Assembly: GCA_961205875.1 (NCBI GenBank)
Contig: OY540815.1
Coordinates: forward strand, 14,693,638-14,757,637
DNA from: Sialis fuliginosa
Taxonomy: Eukaryota; Arthropoda; Insecta; Megaloptera; Sialidae
Length of the DNA stretch: 64,000 nucleotides
Direction of reading: 5' to 3'
Both the position numbers and the translations under genes were made by a program. The notes under the pieces were generated by a model. That model did not search any database. It had not been told where the DNA came from and was given only the letters and a program-made list of their open reading frames with translations. Below, piece by piece: positions 29,901-44,900 of the stretch (positions are counted from its first letter, which is position 1; every line of letters begins with the position of its first letter).

Positions 29901-32900
29901 GATAACCGTGTGAATCTTAACAATTTGATTAAAATTTTATAATAATTACTTTTTACGAATTATGTTGACTATTTATTTATTTTGTTCATATTTGACCGAT
30001 TATTAATGCGTTAACTGTATTTTTTAATAAAAAAATATGTGAATGCATATTTGTCTTGTTTTTTTTTTTTAATGACCTTAATGATTTAGTAAGAGTGTTT
30101 TTTTTTTCTAATCAAAAGTGTTCCGCGACTTCAAAAAGGTTTAAAACCACTGCTCTGGCATAATGAGTAATGTAAACCCTGCTCCAGGACGTTGAATATG
30201 TAGCTACACCACTATCAGTATTGATAATTAATATGCTCTAATGACTTCCATAAATCAAGAACTGTTGTTAATAAAACTGCAATCTAAACGAGTTCTCCCT
30301 CGGCTAACTAAACTTAGCTGCGGCTCCGACGCCACCGCACCACAATCTTTGTTGGCACCAGACGCGCATCAAGGTGGGTTAGCAGATATCTATACACACT
30401 AGAGAATGCTGCTTCCGCAATAGAGCATTGCACTTATGCAGTGAAATCATTGCACTCGCACAAATACCACCACAGGTTGTAAGCGTACACTACGCCAGCA
30501 GTCACTAACATTTTTTAATACAATTAATACACATTACATTGTACTGTAAAAGAATATTACAAAAGTTCCCAATACATACGTGTAGAAGGCATTCACAGAT
30601 TAGGTACTGGCACCAGTCTTGGATATGACCCCAGTAATGGCTATTTTTAAATTAAATGTACTGAATAATTGTTGATATTTGATTACTACCATTTCTGAAT
30701 ATTAATCTATATACATTTAACTGTCTTACAGCGTGATTTGATGACAATCGGCCAATAGGTGTCAAAATGGTGGACATTTAAACTAATTATTAGTATAATT
30801 TATTTAATAATTCTTATATTATCGTAACAACTGCTTTACATTGTTTCAAATTTGACGATTCTTTCTTTTATGTCTTTTGTGTAGTAGTACTTATCATTTT
30901 GTAATCATTAGCAAGTGTCCATCACTGCGTGCTCATTACTGGTTTTACTTTATCCATTACTGGAGAAAAAGGCTATAATTTAGAAAACAAACTATATTTG
31001 CGTACTTTGGTAATTAAATTGATTAAATAAAACTTGTTTTATTAGTAACATGAGTTCATGAGAATTGCAAAAAAGAAGCCCGTCAATCACAAAAACAGTA
31101 AACCTTGATCTTATAGCGGCCATAACTGGTGCCAGTACCTTATATCCTTACATATGGGACATTCCACGTCAAAAATCAATTCTTGCTTATACAGCCAATT
31201 AGCTTTTTTTGTTATGTTTGACATGGAATTATTCATATTCATATACATATAAACGGTTAATATTTTGGGATATAGGTAATTTTGTTTATTCCTGGTTGAG
31301 AAACCTTGCCCCCAGATTACACACATACACACGCACACGCAAATGCATCACTAATGACCACGACACACGACTACACTATAAAATACTATTATTAGTACTT
31401 GTACACAATAAGTACATGATATTAGTCTCACAGTTAGGTAAAAAGTTTCCCATAAATAAACATACTGTATTACTGTAGTTTGCAAACAAAACACGATAAT
31501 CTATTTAGTCTAGACTTAATGTAATAACTTTAGAACTTTTAGGTTATATAATTTCGAATATTGTAGTTAAGATGCATATTAAAATATGCAGTTTTAAAAT
31601 CTGTTTTGATTTAATAAGTAGCAAATGTTAAACATTAAATAATTAATTATTTATTTAATTAATTAAACCGATTAAATTCCGATATTTAAGTATGTCGTAC
31701 TGATGTATGTTAACGGGAAAAAATAAATAAAAACAATACGGTATTAATAAAACCGGTAACAGATATAGACGGTAAAGACCTATACATGGGCAGGATCGTT
31801 TCCATTCCGATTAAAAAAAATGTTCATTCAAGAAGAAGAATCGCGACTATTGATTGTCAATTATTTTTTTTACACCAGACGCATTTGTAATAAATACAAT
31901 TTACGAATGTATATTGAATATTTACATTAAACAAAAAAACGTGTTATATTTTATTTACAAATTGAAAAATACTTGTCACCTCAATGTACAAACGTGTATA
32001 ATTTTAAACACGATACGGTGTGTGCAATTTAATGTACCGTTTTTTCACAAAACATGGAAATTATTTATGTTGTGTGACAGAGCATGAAATGATAACAAAC
32101 CAGAATTAAAAAAAACATTAATTGTTATCCAGAATGGCAGTTCGTTTAATGGATATATATTATTCACTTGACTTTTTTGATATCCTGTATAGATAAATAT
32201 AAAATCCATACTGGAAATGAAACAAGAATTACTCAATTTCCTCTAAATTAGTATTCTTGATGTAAGGATCAAACTTAATCCTTGAGAGTAACGAATAATA
32301 TTAGAGCCTGATACTAAAATTTATATCCTTTAAGAAGTAATAAATTTTATGAAAGGGTAAGGTTTTATGATTTTAAAACTTCAAACAATTTTTATGGCTT
32401 GACCTAGTATTTACAATTGCTGAACCAATAGATTTTAAACCCACTCAATTCTATATACAAAACTACCCAAAACTTGTTTTCAGTTCTTATGTTTTATATT
32501 TCCACAATCAAATTTTTTTAAATAGCGATACAAACAACAAATATATGAGACGCCAATATTCCATCGATTTTCAATAAAACGTAACAAACTAAATCTATCG
32601 GAATCCACCGTACAAATTGAGTCATGAGATCGGAAGAAATAACTAGTTCACAACCACCTGCCGGGAAACGAAGGGTTGAAAGTAGAACATTGAAGTCACC
32701 ACCAAGAGCGATGGTAGGGGCTGCAACGTAAGGGGGTCGTACTAAAATTAAAGGGTTTCATAGCATCACCGAGTTTGTTTTAAATCAAATACTTCGACAC
32801 AAGTTTATACCGTTGCCATGCGAAAACTTTGCTCAACGTTAATATAAATGGAACATTTTGTTTTGTATAGTATAATGTAATTAGTAAATAACGAACACTC

Positions 32901-35900
32901 TAACGGGTTCCCCTTTAATAATGTTATATAACTGAACATTAAATCAAACTAAATGTATTGTTATTTTTCTCTTTGATTTATTGAACATGTAATAACTAAA
33001 CAATCATTATTTCATATATACAAAACATATTACATAATTATAAAAAGGATTCAATTAGGAGTAAATAATATTGACGTAAATGAAGTTAATTTATACATAA
33101 TACCTTTATAAAACAATTAATATTATAAACGGGATTATTCATAATCATCATAGTTGATTAAAATTTATCTTCATTTTGTAAACTGGATTATTTGAGTAGG
33201 TATTAACTACCAAAATGTATGCATACATTCGCAATTATGCATTTTAAATTAAATCCGAAAACGACCTTTATTATTTGCTTTACATTTTGCAAGTAAAAGA
33301 AACAGTACAAATGATATTTAATATTTTCGAAATTAATTCAGAAGCACGCACAACCATGAATGAATCACCCACTGCCACACCAGAAGGTTTACTACTACTA
33401 CCATCGTGTTTTGTTTTATGTAAAACAAAATATATGCCACGGTCACAGTTCCGGCACAGTTAAATACTACCAAGGCCTTCTGGGTCCACGCAAATAACAA
33501 AAAAAAGAACAACAAACAATATCGAAGATATAACGGCACACATACGCCGTCGTAATTCGCGAATACATATTCACACATTATAAAAACATTATGGGTAGTG
33601 GAATTAAATACCTGGGCACAAAAAATCAACACTAATAGTGGAATGATAGTGTGTGTGTGTAAATGTGTGTATATATATATAATCACATATCACGCAATCT
33701 TTACGGATGAACGTAATTAATACGGTACTTAAATTTTTTTACGTATATATCTACCATTTGTGTTTTTCCAGCAGTAGCGGTATCCATAAGGATATCTATG
33801 TTAGAAGAAACATATTATAAATGAATTCCAATACTCGTTCGTTCCATTTTTTAAAATAATCGAAATAGAGTGGATTTTGAAAGATTTTTTTTGTATTCTT
33901 TCATATGTTATTGTCAGTTTTGAGCAAAACTGACCTTACAATATAAAATAATACCAAATATTGGTATGAAGAACCATACGTGACTTCCATGTTCTTTAAT
34001 ATCTTTTTAAATAATTTTTAATATATGAAAAATTTCAATGGGATTTGTCAGAAATAAAACTTCCATTTATTTCAGAACATGGAAGTAAAATTATTTCAAA
34101 AACCACTGCATCTCGATTATTTAAAAAAAATGGAATGAACGAGTTTTGGAACTCACCTCCTCAAATAGACTGTTAAGTTTAGAGTCTACATAAACTTTAT
34201 GATTTTTCAGTGCTTAAAGTAAATGTACTTAGATAATATTTAATAAAATTTCAATCATTACTCGTCTGAAATACCAGCAAATTGAAACATTTCATTTTGC
34301 AACGACACTATTGGTAACCACCAAACAACAAATTTCCAACACCATCCAAATAACAACAGACATATGCAATGCATGTGGACCCAATCTTTTGTTTCATACA
34401 AATTGCAGTTCTCACAGTACAATATGACAGAACACACAACATAACTGGGTTAAGGCTCCACCAAGGATTTCCTAACACATAACCTTTTAATTCAACACAA
34501 CACAGCAAGCCGCGCGCTGTTGCAAACATTTCGCTAGCACAAAACGCCACCTCGCTTATTTCGGTATGTGCGGAAACGAGTAAGACATATTCCGGCATAC
34601 GGAAAACAATAAATTGCACTCTTTCCACTGCATGCCGCCGTTAATTTTAACATAAATACCGTACGCGATTACACTAATACCTGCTTATTATTGCATACAT
34701 TCGACTTAAGTGAAATAGGGATATTGGAGAATTTAGTTGGTTGAACAGTGATAGACACTATATGAGTAATGTCATTGAGCTATTGTAATCATATTTCAGC
34801 AGGTGATTGGGTTATGACATAAGAAATTAACATCAAATAAAGCAATAGCCTATGTAATTGTTTAGACTTTTTGAAATGATCTAAATTTTACAACTTTTTT
34901 TGTATTTATTATACTTTAATTTTAAATAATGTTATACATAATATATTGACCAATAATTTCCACTTACTAAATTCATTTTAGCAATAAAATAAACTATTTA
35001 AAATTGTGTATGCCTTATCAAGCTAAACATTTCAAAAATGCAGTGAGTTTGTAGTCAGCTAAAGATAAACAGTAACATTTTTGTTTGATGTTTCAGACAC
35101 TAAAATCATTAAGTTCAATACAATGTAGACAAAGAAGATAATTTCTGGTAGCAACAGTTTTTGGGTGATTTATTTATATATACACTACTGAATGACAGCT
35201 GCTGTCTACGCAAGAAGAGAATTTAATGGTATAAGAATTTGTGAGGTAACAACTTTGCTAAAGATAACTCAATTAGACTGTCTACGTTACACAACTTCTA
35301 AACATGTGTTTTTGTTTCGACAGCAAGAACATTCAATACATCAAACAAACATTGTATACTCGGAAAAATCTATTAAGATGAATTAAGGGTATTGCGAAGT
35401 TTAATTGAATAATTCTAGAACCGAGAAAATAAAAAATATTAATCAGTTTGCTTCTGACTCTCTAAAATATCATTTTACCTTTTATTCATACATAGGTACT
35501 CCTCACAAACAAAAAACCCTTTTTATCTTAAAAGGAAATAACACATCATATGGCAAGCTAGTATAATGAAATCCTTCAACATGACCCTGAGATTCGATGC
35601 CAGCAGAAGGATCCGCCCTCAGAAAGGACACGCGTAGCAGATGCAACTGCAACAACTACAGGCAGAATTCGATCCACATCGACCCCCCACCTCCCCCGCT
35701 CACCTCCAGGGGGTGATTACAACAACAGCAGCACCAAGACAAAAAGGACATAATAAAATCTATATGAGGGAGCAGATGTTACTCAGGTCAGTCGATCTTC
35801 AGATACAAAGAGTCATTAAAAAAGAGCAGGAAACATGTGGATGTGTTCAGACAAAACTAACGTAACCATAGTCTTCACAAATAATGGGTTTGTCGTGACA

Positions 35901-38900
35901 ATCACGCAATGGGTGAACACGACAATGCGATTTTTTTTCCAGTGCAAAAGGAGGATTATATATTTTTTCGACAAAAAGTTTCAAAATGGAACTTTTAATG
36001 CTTTTGTCGAAAATGTAAAAATATATAATAAATAACGAGAAAGAAGCGTGCAAGACGTCGTTAGATATTTTAGAAAATAAATCATACTATTAAATGTACA
36101 TAAAATTTTTTTTTAATGATCGTAAAAATGTTAACAATGAAGTAAATTTAACGTAGGTTGATATAAATTAATTTGATTTTTTAAATTATAGCTATAAGAA
36201 ACGTCAGTTTGATTATAAAATTATAACAAAAAATTAAAGATAAATCTAGCTATAAATAAAAATATAGATAGATAGATAGATAGATATCAAGTTTATTCCT
36301 TACGACATACAGAGATATACAAAAAAGAACTGTAATTAGTAACAATAATTAAAACAATTTGTAGGTAGAACAAATCACCACATGTTATAGATGATCCTGA
36401 TATCCTGACACAACATAAAAATCCAACATTGATTAGAAAAAAGGGTTTTAACGCAACAGGAAGATCATTTTTTATATATATTTTTTACTTCATTATCACT
36501 GCAACCGTCGAATAACGATAAACCGACAGATGTAAAATTACTATTAAGTTTACACAGACAATTGTCAAACATATAAAAAACAATCCTTATGGATATTTGA
36601 AGAACGTGTGTCACCTGGCCAAAGCTGTCTTCCGGACTTGGCGGCGGCTCCTCCTTCGTCAAACAAAAGAACTTGAGAATTAATTGAAAGGATGTAGAAA
36701 CAGCAGATGATGCCAACTAGTCGAACGGATGTAGGAGGGATCGCTTTTACTCCAATACAAAACTCTTTACTGATTTTTTAACTTCTTTTCAATTTTAAGA
36801 CGTACGTCGTATGCGTACGTATGTTACTAAATATCTTACCCGTTATAACTGATTTGAATTAAAGCATAAAAATTCAATTTGAGGAATGTAATATAAATTT
36901 AGGAGTTACACATTTTTTAGTTGAAATTTCAGATAAAAAGTTTATTGGTAATAAATTATACGAAACAAATACATTTTAGCTACTGTTTAAAAATAGTCCT
37001 GTGAAATTATATACAGCTTTGTAAAATAATTATAATACTTGAGCAAAACGTTTTTTTCTCTGTATCGATCATAAATTACTAGTTTCTGGTGAGAAGCATA
37101 AAAGATAAAACTTTTCAAAAGTGCAGGGTTATAAAAACTAGTCCACAACCATATATCATTTAAAGTCGTTTGTAAAATTTTTGTTGGCGTATTATATTTT
37201 TTTTACAAAATAGTGAAACGAAGTGGTAATAAATTATCCATATCTGTCCAAAAATAATATAAACATGTCATCAGTTTTAACTTTCTGATTATTGCACTAC
37301 ATTTTTATAACCTGTAATAAAACCTAAAAACCCGTGGTCTATGCACATTATTTTCTCATAAATACAGTATATGTATAATTTGAAAAATGCATTAACTTGA
37401 TCGTCAATGATAAAAACAGGCACATTTTCTTAAAATGTCTACCTTGTGGTCTATTATATAATTTACTAATAACGGTACTATAACGATATATTCTAGGGTT
37501 TGTTGCTGAAGGCGATTCACCCCTATTTAAGATCTGCACCCTCCAAAAATTCACCCTCGCGTTTCTACAGGTCTCAAAGACGATGTACAGTGCAAAATAA
37601 TATATGGGTATATTCACCTTATGTACACATCTACAGGTTAACATTTTAAGAAATAAAAGACAAATGTTTTTTTGATTTATATTAAACAAAATATAAAGAA
37701 AAATAAAAACTCAAAATAATATTTATTAACTTTAAAATTGTTAAATTATTGAACATACACATCTGCATATAATACAAACATAGTTTTTTTATCTCCCTGT
37801 CAAATTTTATCACGATCAGTTCAGCGGTTTAGCCGTAAAAAGGTAACATATAGACAGAGAGATAAACAGACAGACACACTTTTGCATTTATAATATTAGT
37901 ATGGATTGGTAAAACGAATCTTCCAAAGTTACATTTAATGTTAGTTGAGATTTCAAACACGATAAAAAATTATACTTGAATCTCGATACACTCGGATGAA
38001 AAACATAATGTTTAAATCTTAAAACCAACCATGTGTGTATGCATACTGACAGCAATACAACAAATGTCCAGGTAAAAATATTGCAGCTGTTCTAAATTTC
38101 AAATAATTCAAACAAAGCCCTATGTCAATATTATATACCTAATTCTATATATCAGTACATATACATATATAGTATATACAGTCATACATATGTACAATTT
38201 TATGTATAAAAATATTTTTTTTAATTATTCGTAAACAAAATAATTAAGCTTTTAGATATGCAAGAACAGGGATAATGGATAAAAAGCAACATTAGTAAAT
38301 TAAGTAAATTAGAGTAAAAAAAATATACATAGTTAGCGAATAAAAAACGTAGAGTCACTCCGGTAAGAGTCTGGACAGCGTGGATCGATTTCTGGTTGAT
38401 TGTAGTAGCCAAGTCTCGCTCACAGCCGTATTTTTTGATATTATCAGTTAATATCATTAAAATTTACTTTATATTATTACATTATGTTCAATTTTTTTTA
38501 TACTTGCTAAAAATAACACACAAATGATCTTATTAAAACGCCGATTTTGCTAAAAATGGCGACGCTGTCGCGACTCTTACTGGAGTGACTCTAAAAAATC
38601 CTACACTAACACTAGCATGCATGCATGTTGTAGGAGGTGAACAATGAAAAAGGACTTGCTGCTATATATCTTCACACATCTGCTCTTCTCCCAAACAAAA
38701 AAGAAAGATCTGAACTAGCTTACAACAATGAAATTTTGGAGAGAATAGATTCTTTCCAGATGGCACCGAAAGAATTGCACAACTGCAAACGAACGCCGGC
38801 AAGTAGTAAAATGAAAAGCAGGTCAGAAAAAAATGCGTTCATTGCGCACAGTGTGCAAGATACTATTGTGCTGCTTTTGTGATAAATTTGCGTTTACACC

Positions 38901-41900
38901 TTGACAATATACATATACCTGTGAGTATCGATATCCTTGTCAATCTAAAGACGGGACACTTCGTTCTGTTTCATGTTTTGAAGAAAAAAACCATAACACT
39001 ACTCGCATATCTCGGTTTTCAATGTCGTAACGTTATTTCAAGTGGATCGGGTTTTCTTTTGTTTTCAATCGTTTCAAATGACAAAAGACGGAGAGAGTAT
39101 GTAGAGAACGCGTGCCTCGACGCAGCTTGAGATGGCAGGTGAAGTTCTCGACCAACCAAACTCTTCATTATTTTCTCAATTCCTTTATCTCACAAGACCT
39201 CTTACACGTGCCACACACAAATATAAAAAACACATTCAACATTTTCTGTGCCGTGTAAAAACAGCTGAATCATTCAGCAAAAGTCAAAAATCTCATTGAT
39301 CTAAACTTCGACATATAAATACGCGCGAAACATCGAATTGGGAACACTTTATGAAATTCATTTCATAATGCCGATATTATGAAATTCCGTACGAATTACA
39401 TTAAATGCATTATTTCATAATTCTTTTTTTTGCATATAAAGTTTAGGTACTTCTGTTATAATATGATATCATAAAACAATCGCAACTGTCCATGATTTTT
39501 ATTAATCAAATAGATGCAACTGTATATAAATATCCATTAAATATAAATTATGGACATCTAATAAATAGGCAGCCTTCAATTTCCAAGGTTCGCAATGAAT
39601 TTGATTTACATATTAAAAATATTGCATCACCGAGTTTTAAACAGATTTCAAGTAAATATTTATCAGAATATGCCGTCAAACATTTTAACACAGTTGTTGA
39701 AATTTCCTTCGGAACTTAATAACCTATTTTGCAACTGATATTTGCTTTAAATGACGTATTCATCACTAGCACATTGTAGAAGTGTTTTACTGATATGATA
39801 GTAGTATTCATACACTTTGTAATAACTTGTATAAACTTCTACTTAATTTACACTGTCAATATGAAGTTTAAGAAAAATATAATTTTAAATCCAGAAGGCC
39901 AAAAATCATCAGCCATCCCAAAGGTCAGATAAAAATATATCATTTTAATCATCGTTTCTGTGTTACAACCATAACAAACAAAACATTTCGGAAGGTCAAG
40001 TCAAATATAATTAGACAATATTACGTATATTTATTCCCGTCAAATATTTACTTTTTGTGTACCTAAGAATCTCGACCGGTAGCTACCGAACTGACCGGCC
40101 AAACTGAATCATCATCAGTCATATACACTGTGTACACATTTAATGATTTTTTTCCTACCCCGTGACGTGATTAATGATTTTATTCGCACGTCTCTGCCAG
40201 AAGCTGGATAATAATAACAATGCCTTTACATGCCCGCACGCCCTGTAATTATACAAAGAGAAACGTCTCAAACAGGTTTGTATGTGTGTGTGTGTGTATG
40301 TTCGATTATTTTATATACGCTTTGCACATTTGCTCTTTATTCTGTTTAAACTCACTCGCGTATAACTGCGATTAATAATATAGGTAGGTACCTACCTACT
40401 AGTTGTAGCAATTGAGAACATGATGGTGTTTATAATGTCGATATTTCATTTCATGTGAATAACTGTTGCACATAGAGAACATTACTATGCATGAGAACAC
40501 ACAAATGTGCCAATTGACTATGTGGTTCAATCTCTGATTATTCGATGAACAAAGCAAATCGGTTAAGATAATATCCCAACAAGCGATAAGTATCTAAGCT
40601 AATACATGACCTTGTCCTACAGATTTCGGTGGTTTTCTACACCCACTGCTACATACAACAGCGCCTTTAGCGGCATTACTATGCACTACTCGAGAGTAGC
40701 ACTCGTTAAAAACCTGCTCAAATTACAAGAGAGTCGAGGAGATATACGACCACAGCGGCACATATGTTCACGTATCCGGTCTGACGCGTGCCACGGTCAT
40801 TAGATTTATATATGTGCAGAATGTCAAACAAAAAATAAACACATACACATACAAAGTTAATGACGATTATGACATTGTTATAATTAAAAATCATCACGAG
40901 TTTATTATTTTATTTTGAAATACATAAATGTATAACATGACCGTTAATATTTATCTATGTATTTTAAATATACATAGGTACATCACTTCAAATACCGATG
41001 GACTAATTTTAACAGGTCGCAACCCTCAAAAATTTTGAGTCTAAATTATACTAATATATAAAATCATCCATATAAGTAACCTAACTGACAGTGATTCTCA
41101 AACTTACTTTGTCGCGAAACTCTTACACGTTTTTTCGAAAATTAATCAAAAGGCAAAATCCATTGTTTTTGTACAGGTTCCTTTCTTTTGCTAAACAGTT
41201 TGTTAGTCGATATAGATTTATTATAAAAAAAGCGATTGTTTTAATGTCCTCAACAATTCCTGAAAGTTTTTAGGTGTTTTTACGGGACACTGTATATATT
41301 TTAATTTAGGGGATGATTTCAACATGTAATAATAATCAAAACAATACCAAAAAACACGCAGAACCCCTGAATTTTCTAAGGAACCCCGGGATTCGGCGGA
41401 ACCCATTTTGGGAAACACTGTTCTATGATGTTGATTCAATTGTACTACAAATAATTCTATTTTTGAATATTTAGATAAAATTCTAATAAAACTGTTACAA
41501 TTTATTTTTAGTTAGCATCAAAACATCAAATATAGAATAAAAAAATCAATGTTATTTTAAAAATAACTACTTCCAGGTTTATCTGAACAGAAGCTCCCAC
41601 GTAATACAAATACAAAAAATTATAAATAAAAGAACATACAAATTATACACTGTACAGAATGACTTTGTCAGTGCAAAAAAAGGAAAACAGCAATAAAAGC
41701 AAAAATAAAGCAACTCGATATAAATCTGACACCGGTTATGGGTTGTATCACACGATCATATTTCTTTACGTATAAAAATCGCATATATTCCAAAATTTGA
41801 CCGTGTGAAACGATGCAAACCCACACTCACGCATGTATAAAATACAGAGCACACTATAAACAAAGTTTCAGCAGTCCAAAAGATGTCTGGATAAAAAGAA

Positions 41901-44900
41901 GGAAACGAAATAATAAAAAAAAGGATTAAACAAAAATGATGACGATGTTAAAGCGCACGCAAAATAAGTTGGCAGCAAGCTGTGCTGCATTTTGCGAAAT
42001 TCAGATTTGGTAAGAACCTGTTTTGAAATATCATAAACACTGTGAAACTTTTAATGTATGTATTTGTAAAACTACACATATGTATTTGTGTATTAAGTGT
42101 TGCCTAATTTTAAATAAGTGTAGGCAGTATTATTTCCTTTTGTTTAAAAAAATATCTAATTTTTTCATTCATTATTAAAACCGAAAAATAATTTGAATGG
42201 TCTACAGTAAAATTATAAAAATTAACTAAATCATGCATACCGAAAAAAGGGTTTAATTTATGTCAGTATTGACCCCACTGTTTCATTTAGCGAATCATGG
42301 ACCCGATATATAAAAATGAATCATTTACAAGAAACCTGTCTGGCCATCTAGACAATTTCTCAAGATATTAAATCTTGAGAAAAGCAAAAAGCAATAAACT
42401 GCAATCTGCTCGCAGTCTGTAGTAGCGTATAATGATAACATACGATAGCAAAATAAAAAAGAAACGAAAATAAAATTGATTTTATTATTATTCATTTTTA
42501 AAAGGCATGTTCCAAACAAATTAAGATAATGTAATAAATGTACGTGTTGCACAATTGAACAGTAAACAGTGGACAAAAGAAAGAGAGAGAGAAATACAAT
42601 GCAGTGAGTATATTCTTGTTGAACCTATGGACGATGATAACTCATGTTTTTACTGACTTGCAAAATCACAGGAAATTCGTATCGGTGTGAGCGTTTACTT
42701 TAATTACTTTTTAGAACTTTTATTAACTCAATCATGCAGAATACAGTGCACTTCAATTGTGAGTAATTTCCGCTCGATTGTTTTAAACAAAGATCAACTC
42801 ATCACCATCTTCAGAATTTTAAAATGTATTTTATCTTAACACGAATAAGATTAAAATAAAGTTTGTTCAGAACTAGTTTAGTTTATCAATTTTCTGCAAT
42901 ATGTATTGATATTTAACAAGAATACGAACAAACCACATTAAAACTCGACTATCACTTAATAATTCTGCCAGTTTCCGTTAGGTTGTGAAAACACCGCTAT
43001 AATATCCAGAGTTGTTATTGCATATTTAATATCATGAATGTGTTAACATATTTTTTGCTACAGCTTTTAGAATTACTGTTAGTTGACATCAGCTTTCGTT
43101 ACCAGTACTTAAGATTGCTCAATGCTACGGTTAAATAGTACACAATTCATCAAAAAATTGTATAATTTATATTACTTATTACATAATAATGATAAGTGAC
43201 TATCGACTATTTTGTAACTTCATAAAGTCCAAACGGAAGAACAAAGTTCAATGTTTTATATCACAATTACTATTCACTGTAGATATAATATAATAATTGA
43301 TGTTTCAAGGCAGAACTCCAATAAATAACGACTTCTCAGTATATAAATATTTGCAGTGAGAAAATACATTTTCATAATCATATCAGTCCAGTAGTAAACA
43401 TAAGGTAAATAACACCAGTAAAACAAAACAACGATAAAAACATAGACACAAAGACTTACTGGGCAAATGCAAAGTGTGAAATATGGAAGACTTTGATCTG
43501 ATTTAACTTTGCTCGCGGATATTACGCCACCAACGGCAGCTCGACGGATATGTTAACGCCCTCTACTCGATGTCGTTACTCTTGGATCTCCATTGTACAA
43601 AGTTCACGGCTCCGGAGCAAGAACTTGCAACATACGTACACAGCTGTACTAACTACGTTACAATTTTTAATATTCTGGGAAATATAACAACAAAATTAAT
43701 GGGTTCAGTTATAACTAGTATGGAAGGAAATTTAAATAATTATACATCATTTACTTTATTTGTAAAAATACCAAGGTATTTTAGAAAATATATTTCAGCA
43801 CAAACTCATGTTTTGCTTTCTTGCAATATCGAAGATACGAGAAGCTTTGTGATCACGGCCCCATTTCAAAATCATCAAAATTGATTTTTATTTAAATTGT
43901 TCAATAATTAACCACCTTTGGTGAATTTAGCACGACGAAGCACTGTGCATTTACTTGGCAGATGTTTTTTTAAATTCAATCACATTAATTAATTATCTCC
44001 CAGGTAAGTAAGCAGCCCACTACTGCTGGGGACAGGTTTCATCTTAAAAGGCAGCGGTATTTTATCATGAAAATATTGAGAAATACACACAAAACGTGTG
44101 TTGGTTGTAGAACTACATAAAGATCACACGTGAACCGACACGTGTTTATATCACGTGCTCAAAATAAACGTCATATATCATATATCGAGATTATTTACAC
44201 AGGGACGACCAATTAGAATAATTACATTTAGAATGCAGTGGACACCTTTGGCTACAAATGCAAAATGTGAATGCTCAAAATAAGGAAAGATGTATAAATT
44301 GTTAGGGGGATACTTACATACAGAAATGAATATAATTTAACTCTTATTTATATTTCCAAAAATAATTGTATTTAATGTAAATTTATGAAACGGATAGATA
44401 TTTCCTATACTTTATATGGGTGTATAATAATTATTAAAAATAAATTAATAGGTAGAGCGCGAAATGGAAACTTATGAAAATTGGAAAGGCTGCTTTATAG
44501 GGTATTACATTTATTTAAACCCCACTAGTCGCAATTATGGTCACCCATTTTACATATGTTGTTTTATGGAAATGCCACTTGCTTTGACCACACGCTTTGT
44601 TGGTGTTGATAATCGTTTAATTTTTATTATCGAAATGGATTTTGTTTATTTTAAACGTATTGTTTTCACTTGTTATGGTTGTAAACGAGATGAAAATGAT
44701 TTGGTTTTATATTATTTTATTGTAACTATGCTAGAAATTAAATTTTGAACATTTCCACTCAAACTTCGTATAATACATGAATAATTATAGTATTTATTAT
44801 GATTGACATACCTTGTCACATTTGCACAGAACAACAATACAAAAGTAATGTATTTACAATTCTTCTACAATGCATTTTTCCCATTATCAATAAACACCAA

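Noticed and set aside
33333..33686. 117-codon minus-strand frame
   Set aside because: Its start lies in a GT/TA microsatellite and the translation is low-complexity hydrophobic without a domain or splice context.
44464..44748. 94-codon plus-strand frame
   Set aside because: Aromatic-rich AT-driven translation with no recognisable motif and no promoter or splice support.
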